Notes under the pieces: generated by a model
Told to the model about the DNA's origin: nothing
Database searches by the model: none
Seen by the model: the letters and a program-made list of their open reading frames with translations, nothing else
Part shown: in pieces, positions 8,795 to 15,074 of the stretch
How the letters are laid out: the number at the start of each line of letters is the position of its first letter
Position numbering within the stretch: position 1 is the first letter of the stretch
Position numbers and translations under genes: made by a program
Assembly (NCBI RefSeq): GCF_001747095.1
Contig: NZ_MDGP01000001.1
Span: 3,827,001 to 3,891,000 of the forward strand
Length of the DNA stretch: 64,000 bases
Reading direction: 5' to 3'
From: Roseivirga sp. 4D4
GTDB taxonomy: Bacteria > Bacteroidota > Bacteroidia > Cytophagales > Cyclobacteriaceae

Positions 8795-10117
8795 ATGAGT
8801 CTTCTTAATGGCAATCCTTTAGTAATCTTTTTAGAGTCTATAAAGGGAAAGAGCCGTGCAGGGATTGGCATCACCATTATGTTGTCAGTGGCCATTGCTA
8901 TGGTCTGGGCCAACTCATCTTATGGTGTTTTCTATAGAGAATTCATCCATACCGAAATAGCCATCAAAGTCAATAATTTCGAGCTTTCCGAACCACTTTT
9001 GATTTGGGTCAACGATGGTTTGATGGCCGTTTTCTTTCTTTTCGTTGGCTTGGAACTCAAACGTGAAATCCTGGGAGGGAAACTATCGAATTTTCGTTTA
9101 GCCATACTGCCTGTGGGAGCAGCGGTTGGCGGTATGCTTGTGCCCGCATTGCTTTATTCAGTATTCAATTTTGGGGGAGTTGGTGAAAATGGTTGGGGCG
9201 TACCCATGGCCACAGATATTGCCTTTGCCCTTGGAGTACTTTCTCTTTTTGGTAAGAGAGTCCCGACAGAGCTCAAAGTATTCCTGGTAGCGCTTGCCAT
9301 TGTTGATGATTTAGGAGCTGTTTTGGTTATTGCGGTGTTCTACACCTCGGGTATTTCAGAGATGGATTTGCTCCATGGATTTTTGTTTTTTCTACTACTT
9401 ATGGGTGGAAACCTTATTGGTATTCGAAAGGCTTGGTTTTACGGACTTATCGGCATAGGTGGTGTATGGTTGGCTTTCTTTTTTTCGGGGGTTCACCCAA
9501 CTATTGCAGGTATTCTCATCGCTTTCGCCATCCCGGGCAGGGTGAAGATCAAAGAAGAAGACTTCCTTAAAAACCTGAATTTACTTCATCGGGAGTTTTT
9601 GGTTACCAGACCAATACCAGGCAGTTTTATTTCAGAAAGGCAATTAGAGATTTTGGAAGAAATAAAGACAAGATCCAATGATGCAGAAACACCCCTGCAG
9701 AAAATTGAATATGGGCTGTCACCAATTGTGGGCTTTCTTATTCTGCCGCTTTTTGCTTTGGTGAATGCCGGAATCCATATTCATGGTAACCTATCGGAAA
9801 TTCTTACTCATCCCATAGGGCTGGGAATAGGCCTGGGCCTTATAGGGGGTAAATTCATTGGCATTGCCGGAGCTTCCTGGTTAATGGTAAAACTGGGCTG
9901 GGCCCAACTTCAAGACAGCATTACCTGGGGACAAATTTATGCAGTAGCCTTGATTGCAGGCATAGGTTTTACCATGTCACTTTTTATTACAGAGCTCGCA
10001 TTTGATAATGAGGAATATGCCTATTATGCAAAACTGAGTGTCCTCTTTGCCTCTACACTGGCGGGTATTTTGGGGTCTGTGTGGTTACATAAAACCACAA
10101 GAATCAAAAAAGCCTAA
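8795..10117 (+). CDS. nhaA: Na+/H+ antiporter NhaA
   Basis: NhaA is an inner-membrane antiporter that expels Na+ (or Li+) in exchange for protons, for pH and salt homeostasis. The paired aspartates of the ion site are in A-I-V-D-D-L-G-A near residues 168-175. The N-terminal half contains the family pattern F-F-L-F-V-G-L-E-L-K-R-E, and A-T-D-I-A-F-A-L-G-V follows. The 440 aa are within the family range, with a moderately long loop at about residues 250-310. It is flanked by gaps of about 90-100 bases and looks monocistronic. Confidence 0.95.
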   Translation: MSLLNGNPLVIFLESIKGKSRAGIGITIMLSVAIAMVWANSSYGVFYREFIHTEIAIKVNNFELSEPLLIWVNDGLMAVFFLFVGLELKREILGGKLSNFRLAILPVGAAVGGMLVPALLYSVFNFGGVGENGWGVPMATDIAFALGVLSLFGKRVPTELKVFLVALAIVDDLGAVLVIAVFYTSGISEMDLLHGFLFFLLLMGGNLIGIRKAWFYGLIGIGGVWLAFFFSGVHPTIAGILIAFAIPGRVKIKEEDFLKNLNLLHREFLVTRPIPGSFISERQLEILEEIKTRSNDAETPLQKIEYGLSPIVGFLILPLFALVNAGIHIHGNLSEILTHPIGLGIGLGLIGGKFIGIAGASWLMVKLGWAQLQDSITWGQIYAVALIAGIGFTMSLFITELAFDNEEYAYYAKLSVLFASTLAGILGSVWLHKTTRIKKA

Positions 10118-10121
10118 GTCG

Positions 10122-10141
10122 CATAATTTCACACATTTAAG
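10122..10141 (+). promoter_or_regulatory. 20-base shared leader motif, copy 2
   Basis: The sequence CATAATTTCACACATTTAAG begins 98 bases upstream of the SHOCT gene and just after nhaA. It differs at two positions from the copy at 4836-4855. A small inverted repeat (GGGTA / TACCC) follows at 10142-10157. This could be an operator shared by stress genes in the block. Confidence 0.4.
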
Positions 10142-10219
10142 GGGTAATTCTGTACCCTGGTTCTACTTGCCTCATGCTAAATTGACTTTCAAAGAAATCA
10201 ACAACCTAAATTCAAAATT

Positions 10220-10432
10220 ATGCATTGGGGATATAGTTTTTGGGGAATGCACTTAGTGTGGTGGATTGTCTGGATAGTACTGCTTATATGGATATTTGTG
10301 ACCCCCTGGGATGTGCCAGGTCAAAGAAAACAGCCGGATAGCCCTTTGGATATTTTGAAAAAGCGTTATGCTAGCGGAGAAATTGGACAGGAGCAATTCG
10401 AGAGGATGAAAGAGGATTTGGAAAAACAATGA
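10220..10432 (+). CDS. SHOCT-domain small membrane protein
   Basis: This is a 70-residue protein with one tryptophan-rich transmembrane helix at about residues 10-28 and a C-terminal SHOCT module. The module is the short helical hairpin L-K-K-R-Y-A-S-G-E-I, then Q-F-E-R-M-K-E-D-L. SHOCT modules are small oligomerisation tails common on bacterial membrane proteins. It ends 25 bases before the ATP-cone gene and may be co-transcribed with it. Confidence 0.8.
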   Translation: MHWGYSFWGMHLVWWIVWIVLLIWIFVTPWDVPGQRKQPDSPLDILKKRYASGEIGQEQFERMKEDLEKQ

Positions 10433-10457
10433 ACTAAGGACATTGAGAAGGAAGAAG

Positions 10458-11309
10458 ATGGGTTTATCCGTAATAAAAGCATCTGGTGAGCATGAGGTTT
10501 TTGAAGAGGGCAAACTGCGTCAATCCCTGAATAGAGCAGGTGCTACCCCTGAGCTTGTTACACAGATTCTGAAAGAAGTAGCAGGTCAGTTTAATGGGGT
10601 AGTGAGCACGCGCAAAATCTATAGGTTGGCCTTTAATTTACTCAAGGCACATTCCCGCAAATTGGCAGGCAAATATCATCTGAAACGAGCCATCATGGAA
10701 TTAGGTCCGTCTGGTTATCCTTTTGAACGATACGTTGGGGAAATCCTGAAGGCACAAGGATACCAAACCCAGGTAGGGGTAATGGTACAGGGTAAATGCG
10801 TAATGCACGAGGTAGATGTGATCGCTGAAAAAGATGATCATCATTTTATGATCGAATGCAAATTCCACAATCACCCCGGTACCAAATCAGATGTCAAAGT
10901 GCCACTCTATATACGTTCACGGTTTGAAGATGTAAGGAACCAGTGGATACATATGCCTGGTCATAAAGCCAAGTTTCACCAGGGCTGGGTAGTGACAAAT
11001 ACAAAGTTCACTAAAGACGCCATAGACTACGGAAAATGTAGTGGCATGAACCTGATAGGGTGGGACTATCCTATGAATGGAAGCCTGAATGAACGGATTA
11101 ACCTTTCGGGTTTACACCCTCTAACCTGCTTGACGTCACTGACAAAAAAGGAAAAGGCAAGGCTTCTCAAGGAGTCAATAGTGCTTTGCAAAGAAATCTG
11201 CGAGCATCCGGAAGTACTGTCAGTTCTGGATTTATCCGCTAAGCGTACCGAAAGTGTACTCCATGAAGCGCATGGAATATGTATGGAATTCAATTCAAAA
11301 GACCAATGA
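10458..11309 (+). CDS. ATP-cone domain fused to PD-(D/E)xK endonuclease domain
   Basis: This is a cytoplasmic two-domain protein of 283 aa. Residues 1-90 form an ATP-cone, the nucleotide-sensing domain of ribonucleotide reductases and NrdR, with V-I-K-A-S-G-E at the start. Residues 90-190 look like an Mrr-type restriction nuclease fold: G-Y-P-F-E-R-Y-V-G-E-I-L, then E-V-D-V-I-A and I-E-C-K-F-H, which supply the D...ExK residues. I prefer ATG 10458, preceded by GAGAAGGAAG, to the TTG at 10443. The family is known, but its role in nucleotide-gated DNA cleavage or repair is inferred. The stop overlaps the next start as ATGA. Confidence 0.8.
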   Translation: MGLSVIKASGEHEVFEEGKLRQSLNRAGATPELVTQILKEVAGQFNGVVSTRKIYRLAFNLLKAHSRKLAGKYHLKRAIMELGPSGYPFERYVGEILKAQGYQTQVGVMVQGKCVMHEVDVIAEKDDHHFMIECKFHNHPGTKSDVKVPLYIRSRFEDVRNQWIHMPGHKAKFHQGWVVTNTKFTKDAIDYGKCSGMNLIGWDYPMNGSLNERINLSGLHPLTCLTSLTKKEKARLLKESIVLCKEICEHPEVLSVLDLSAKRTESVLHEAHGICMEFNSKDQ

Positions 11310-11896
11310 AAAGGATCATACTCTGTATATCGACCCTCTGCTTATTAAGCCTACTGGTAGGGTGTAATGTCTATAGGAAAGTAACTGTAAACGGTGATAG
11401 AAGTTTTGATTATTCTGAATACAGTTCCTTCGCCTGGTTACCGTCTGCCGACAGTACAAAGAACAATGCCTATGATAATTCTACTATTAGAAATAATACA
11501 AGGCTTTTCTTTAACCACTGCATGAGACAACGTGCTTATGAGATAGATACACTAGCTCCAGACCTCCTTTTTAAGTTGGAGTGGGTCAACATTCCCAAGG
11601 CTTTTGATTATGCGGAGATTGGTTCAGTTCCTACCTGGAAACAAGACTTCATCGATAACTGGTATCATAATGATTTTAAGGCCCTCGATGAAGAGGATAT
11701 CGATTACGAAATAAAGACAAAGGAATTTGCCTATGGGGCTATTATACTCAACATTTTCAATAGAGAAGAAAAACGGCTTATATGGAGAGGAGTGGCCGAA
11801 GGAAATATATATGATGCTGAAAAGATCTATGATGATCTTCATCCAGCAGTTCATCGGTTGATGAAGAAATTCCCAATTAAGGTAAAGAAGAAATAG
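11306..11896 (+). CDS. DUF4136-type lipoprotein
   Basis: A lipoprotein signal peptide ends in the lipobox L-L-V-G-C at about residue 20, so the protein should be lipid-anchored in the envelope. The body has the DUF4136 pattern: Y-S-S-F-A-W-L-P near the start, then a region with Y-G-A-I-I-L-N-I-F and L-I-W-R-G-V-A-E-G-N. Its function is not known. ATG 11306 overlaps the preceding TGA by three bases, so it is probably coupled to the ATP-cone/nuclease gene. Confidence 0.75.
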   Translation: MKRIILCISTLCLLSLLVGCNVYRKVTVNGDRSFDYSEYSSFAWLPSADSTKNNAYDNSTIRNNTRLFFNHCMRQRAYEIDTLAPDLLFKLEWVNIPKAFDYAEIGSVPTWKQDFIDNWYHNDFKALDEEDIDYEIKTKEFAYGAIILNIFNREEKRLIWRGVAEGNIYDAEKIYDDLHPAVHRLMKKFPIKVKKK

Positions 11897-11929
11897 CCAG
11901 AGAATTCAGTGGAGAGAAAAGACAAGCCA

Positions 11930-12391
11930 ATGGAGTATATTCCGAAATACCTATATAAAAAACAGCTTTTGAGGCCGGTGAAACTAGGGATTCTGTTTTC
12001 AGTGATAGGAGAATTCTTTATCTTTCTTTTATGGGGAGTGTGGCTTTACCCCGAAGGTAATATCCTGCATAAATTCCTTTGGACTGTTGTCTTTTGTGGT
12101 TTGGGTATGGGAGCGACCACTGGTGTTTTGATCAGCTGGTGGGTTGAAGGGAAGTATTGGGGGCGATCGGCTATTTTTGCTTGTGCACTCATTTCCTTTG
12201 TCATTTTAGGGTTGTTCTGCAATTTTGTATGCTTCAGTCTTGACATGCACTTCAACTATTTTGGAGCTGCTGCCACTCCCGGCCTTTTTATAATCAATGG
12301 TATGTTCATGTCTGCATTGGGGGGGCTCTTGATTGGCTGGCTTAACTTTTCGTATCGGGGGATCAAACTACTCGAAAAATACGGGTTGTAA
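11930..12391 (+). CDS. Membrane protein of unknown function, 153 aa
   Basis: Four hydrophobic helices are visible (about residues 20-42, 52-72, 82-105 and 115-140), giving a small polytopic inner-membrane protein. I recognise no family motif. I chose ATG 11930 over an upstream in-frame start at 11909 because it places the charged head just before the first helix. It follows the DUF4136 lipoprotein by 33 bases and may belong to the same transcription unit. Confidence 0.65.
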   Translation: MEYIPKYLYKKQLLRPVKLGILFSVIGEFFIFLLWGVWLYPEGNILHKFLWTVVFCGLGMGATTGVLISWWVEGKYWGRSAIFACALISFVILGLFCNFVCFSLDMHFNYFGAAATPGLFIINGMFMSALGGLLIGWLNFSYRGIKLLEKYGL

Positions 12392-12465
12392 TAAGGGTTC
12401 TCCTATGGACATCAAAGACGGACTGATTCCAATATGTAGAATGAAACGTTTGACTTAGGTGGGTA

Positions 12466-12900
12466 ATGACTAGCAAAACAAGTAAGTCGGTTTATTTATT
12501 CATAGCTATTACAGGCTTTATCCTGAGCTTTCTCTGGGAGAATCAGCACTTTACGTTGTATGCGAATTACGCCCAATGGATGGAGCAGGTTTATTTTGTG
12601 CTCTGTTCATTGGCGGATGTACTATTAATCTTTCTGGTTTACTTTTTAGTTGCTTTAATTTTCAGAAATCCGTATTGGATACATCACTTGGCAGCAGCCC
12701 AAATCCTAACCACTTTACTCATTAGTGCCTTGGTATCTTTCTTGGCCGAAAAAATTGCCCTGTATATGAATTGGTGGACATACACAGATCAAATGCCATT
12801 GGTACCCTTTCTGAATATTGGTCTTTCTCCCTTTCTAGCCATTACTTTACTGCCTGTACTTACCTTTCTATTTTCCAGGAAAATAAATCAGATTTTCTAG
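12466..12900 (+). CDS. Membrane protein of unknown function, 144 aa
   Basis: This is a four-helix inner-membrane protein. A conserved-looking polar pattern, F-L-W-E-N-Q-H near residues 22-29 and W-W-T-Y-T near residue 101, suggests a heme- or ligand-contacting family, but I do not recognise it. It ends 54 bases before the first operator-like palindrome of the metal-resistance block, so it is the last gene of the left block. Confidence 0.6.
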   Translation: MTSKTSKSVYLFIAITGFILSFLWENQHFTLYANYAQWMEQVYFVLCSLADVLLIFLVYFLVALIFRNPYWIHHLAAAQILTTLLISALVSFLAEKIALYMNWWTYTDQMPLVPFLNIGLSPFLAITLLPVLTFLFSRKINQIF

Positions 12901-12954
12901 CCTAACTTTCTTGGCTAACATGTCTGTGCTTAGTCTTATCAGGTAGAATCTTCT

Positions 12955-12974
12955 ATTTAAGCACTTACTTAAAT
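12955..12974 (+). promoter_or_regulatory. ArsR/SmtB-type operator, upstream copy
   Basis: This is a perfect 7-base inverted repeat, ATTTAAG-N6-CTTAAAT. An identical arm pair recurs at 12996-13015, immediately before the arsR-family gene at 13024. The arrangement resembles the imperfect palindromes bound by SmtB/ArsR dimers. Binding by the adjacent repressor is inferred. Confidence 0.65.
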
Positions 12975-12986
12975 GTTGTTTTTCTT

Positions 12987-12994
12987 TAAATTTG
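12987..12994 (+). promoter_or_regulatory. Bacteroidota-type -7 box (TAAATTTG)
   Basis: TAAATTTG matches the Bacteroidota -7 consensus TAnnTTTG. It lies between the two operator-like palindromes, 30 bases before the arsR-family start codon. A repressor on either palindrome would cover the promoter, which fits autoregulation of the operon. A clear -33 TTTG at the expected spacing is not seen. Confidence 0.5.
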
Positions 12995-12995
12995 T

Positions 12996-13015
12996 ATTTA
13001 AGTAGTTGCTTAAAT
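12996..13015 (+). promoter_or_regulatory. ArsR/SmtB-type operator, downstream copy
   Basis: This is the second ATTTAAG-N6-CTTAAAT palindrome. Its centre lies 41 bases, about four helical turns, from the first copy. It ends eight bases before the ATG of the arsR-family gene, where repressor binding would block transcription. Confidence 0.65.
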
Positions 13016-13023
13016 AATTAATT

Positions 13024-13404
13024 ATGTCTGAACGCTGTATTAGAGTTTTAGCCGATCCTGTTCAAATCAAGGACTGTAAAGCCAGAATTGAGGAGATTCA
13101 AACCCCAATTTCTGAGATTGCCAAAATCCTAAACCTCTCTGGAAATGAAGTGAGGTTGAAGATTCTTTACTTGCTTGATTCTGAAGAAAAGATGTGCCCT
13201 TGCGATTTAAGTGATGTATTAGGTATGTCGGTTCCAGCTATTTCACAACACTTAAGAAAGTTGAAAGATGGCGGTTTAGTCATAGATAATAAGGTTGGCC
13301 AAACGGTTTTTTACCAGTTGGTTGATCACAGTATTTCAATACTCAAGCCCATTCTTACACTTCTCTCATGTCAAATAACAAAGGAGGTTCAAGATGAAAA
13401 ATAA
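13024..13404 (+). CDS. ArsR/SmtB-family metal-responsive repressor
   Basis: This is a cytoplasmic winged-helix dimeric repressor of 126 aa that should release DNA on binding a metal ion. The recognition region reads S-V-P-A-I-S-Q-H-L-R-K-L-K-D-G-G-L-V. The metal-site candidate is M-C-P-C-D-L near residues 58-63, the position of the alpha-3 cysteine pair in ArsR/CadC proteins. Additional cysteines lie near residues 5, 19 and 119. It probably controls the metal operon that follows through the two palindromes upstream. It overlaps the next gene by 11 bases. Confidence 0.88.
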   Translation: MSERCIRVLADPVQIKDCKARIEEIQTPISEIAKILNLSGNEVRLKILYLLDSEEKMCPCDLSDVLGMSVPAISQHLRKLKDGGLVIDNKVGQTVFYQLVDHSISILKPILTLLSCQITKEVQDEK

Positions 13405-14002
13405 AAACTCTGGCAATGAGGTGGCAAGTGCTGGTGTATTGACGGCTGTAGTTTCCTCACTTTGCTGTATTACACCTGTTTTTGCACTAATCTCAGGTAC
13501 TAGTGGAATTGCGGCTACATTCTCCTGGATGGAGCCTTACAGACCTTTCTTGATTGGTCTTACCATTTTAGTTTTAGCGTTTGCATGGTATCAGAAATTG
13601 AAACCTCATACAGCTGAGGAGGTGGCTTGTGCCTGTGATGATGATAAACCTTCTTTTTGGCAATCGAGATCGTTTTTGAGTATTGTTACTGTATTTGCAG
13701 CAGTGATGCTTTCATTCCCAAGTTATGCCCATGTGTTCTATCCTGAGAATGAGGCTGCTGTGGTGCTCACTCCTACCTCTCAGGTTCAAACAGTGAGTTT
13801 CCAAATTGAAGGAATGACCTGTAGCGGCTGTGAGGCACATGTAAAACATGCAGCAGGCGAGGTAGATGGTGTAATCGAAACAATGGCTTCCTATGCCGAT
13901 GGAACTGCTAAAGTCGAGTTTGACGCATCCAAAACGAATAAAGAGGATATTATAGCGGCCATTAAGACGACTGGTTATAAGGTTACACCTGTAGAAGAAT
14001 AG
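13394..14002 (+). CDS. MerT-like mercury/metal transporter fused to HMA (MerP-like) domain
   Basis: The N-terminal part (residues 1-115) is a MerT-type membrane protein with three helices. Helix 1 holds the cysteine pair S-L-C-C-I-T that passes mercuric ion, and a second pair (A-C-A-C) lies in the following loop. The C-terminal part (about 130-202) is an HMA domain with G-M-T-C-S-G-C, equivalent to periplasmic MerP. Fused MerTP proteins are known in Bacteroidota. No merA reductase is visible in the window, so uptake for reduction is not supported here and another metal is possible. Confidence 0.85.
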   Translation: MKNKNSGNEVASAGVLTAVVSSLCCITPVFALISGTSGIAATFSWMEPYRPFLIGLTILVLAFAWYQKLKPHTAEEVACACDDDKPSFWQSRSFLSIVTVFAAVMLSFPSYAHVFYPENEAAVVLTPTSQVQTVSFQIEGMTCSGCEAHVKHAAGEVDGVIETMASYADGTAKVEFDASKTNKEDIIAAIKTTGYKVTPVEE

Positions 14003-14004
14003 TT

Positions 14005-14217
14005 ATGGCATCGGAGGTTTTATTACAATCAGTTATTACTTGCCCGAATTGTGGCCATTCCAACGAGGAAACGATGCCAACCGATTCATGTCAATTCTTT
14101 TATCAATGTGATGGCTGCAATGAAGTGCTAAAGCCACTTGAAGGAGATTGTTGCATATTTTGCTCTTACGGATCGGTCAAGTGTCCGCCAATACAACAAG
14201 GAATGTATAGATGTTAA
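14005..14217 (+). CDS. GDCCVxC-domain small Cys-rich protein
   Basis: This 70-residue cytoplasmic protein is rich in cysteine: a CxxC zinc-type pair near residue 13 (C-P-N-C-G-H) and the signature G-D-C-C-I-F-C-S-Y-G near residues 48-57. Proteins with the GDCCVxC signature are found beside mer and other metal-resistance genes and are thought to bind metal. It starts two bases after the MerTP stop, so it belongs to the same operon. Confidence 0.8.
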   Translation: MASEVLLQSVITCPNCGHSNEETMPTDSCQFFYQCDGCNEVLKPLEGDCCIFCSYGSVKCPPIQQGMYRC

Positions 14218-14226
14218 TAATGTGTA

Positions 14227-14628
14227 ATGCTTGAGAAAAAACTGGAACATCGAAACATCAAACCCACTGCTGTGCGCCTATTGGTGCTAAAAGCATTAGT
14301 GGAATCGAGTGCTGCAGTAAGTTTGAACGACCTAGAGGCGAAGTTTGAACGGGCTGACAAAGCTACCCTTTACAGAACACTCAAAACCTTTGAGGACAAA
14401 AAGCTAATACATAGCATAGATGATGGAAGTGGGGCCACAAAATACGCACTCTGTGCAGAAGGATGTGAATGCGAGCCACAAGATCAACACATCCATTTTC
14501 ATTGTGTGAAATGTAATGAAACCTATTGCCTGACACAGTCTAAAATACCCCAAACAAATATCCCTGTAGGTTTCAGGGCATCAAGCGCCAGCATGGTCTA
14601 CAAAGGTACTTGTCCAAATTGTCTCTGA
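14227..14628 (+). CDS. Fur-family regulator (Zur/Fur-like)
   Basis: This is a 133-aa winged-helix regulator of the Fur superfamily. The N-terminal half carries the helix-turn-helix (D-K-A-T-L-Y-R-T-L-K-T-F). The C-terminal half carries metal-binding residues, including H-I-H-F-H-C-V-K-C and the final C-P-N-C. Two CxxC pairs indicate a structural zinc site. It lies inside the metal operon, nine bases after the GDCCVxC gene. A paralogue is at 20800. The metal sensed is not readable from the sequence. Confidence 0.85.
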   Translation: MLEKKLEHRNIKPTAVRLLVLKALVESSAAVSLNDLEAKFERADKATLYRTLKTFEDKKLIHSIDDGSGATKYALCAEGCECEPQDQHIHFHCVKCNETYCLTQSKIPQTNIPVGFRASSASMVYKGTCPNCL

Positions 14629-14668
14629 ACTTTGCAAACAGGTTGCATTGGTTTTTCATTAGAATTGC

Positions 14669-14980
14669 ATGGTGAAAGTTCTCGCACTCATATTATCTGT
14701 TTTTCTTCTGGGCTTGTCTCTGGTACCCTGTGCGGATGAGCCTGTAATTGATAATATTGAGATTTCATATCAGGATGCCAGCGGGGGTCACGATCACAAC
14801 GGTTCAGAGGACTTTTGCTCACCCCTGTGTATCTGCCATTGCTGTCATTCACACCTTGTCGTTTATCAATTCATGATGAGTTATTTAGAGGGGTTTAAAT
14901 TTCAAGGCCATAAAGGAGATTATACTACGCCATTGGTCAGTGGATATCTCTCCTCCCCTTTCCAGCCACCACAGGTTTAA
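14669..14980 (+). CDS. DUF6660-type secreted small protein
   Basis: This is a 103-residue protein with an N-terminal hydrophobic signal (L-A-L-I-L-S-V-F-L-L-G-L). It has a His/Cys-rich middle: G-G-H-D-H-N-G, then C-S-P-L-C-I-C-H-C-C-H-S-H. Small His/Cys-rich exported proteins of this kind commonly precede CusA/CzcA pumps in Bacteroidota. A periplasmic metal-buffering role is plausible but unproven. A 21-base perfect palindrome separates it from the pump gene. Confidence 0.7.
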   Translation: MVKVLALILSVFLLGLSLVPCADEPVIDNIEISYQDASGGHDHNGSEDFCSPLCICHCCHSHLVVYQFMMSYLEGFKFQGHKGDYTTPLVSGYLSSPFQPPQV

Positions 14981-15021
14981 TATCGACTTTCTAAAGGGAT
15001 ACAGATACACTATCCCCAGAT

Positions 15022-15042
15022 CTGTTTCGGATACCGAAACAG
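15022..15042 (+). promoter_or_regulatory. Perfect 9-base inverted repeat before the CusA gene
   Basis: CTGTTTCGG-ATA-CCGAAACAG lies 33 bases before the pump start, in the 94-base gap after the DUF6660 gene. It could be an operator for a metal regulator or an mRNA hairpin. No T-run follows, so a terminator is unlikely. Confidence 0.5.
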
Positions 15043-15074
15043 GAATTCACATCAGATATTAAATCAATCTATTT

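Noticed and set aside
13394..14002. Complete mercury-resistance operon
   Set aside because: A MerT-HMA fusion is present, but no merA reductase or merR regulator is visible, so mercury detoxification cannot be claimed.
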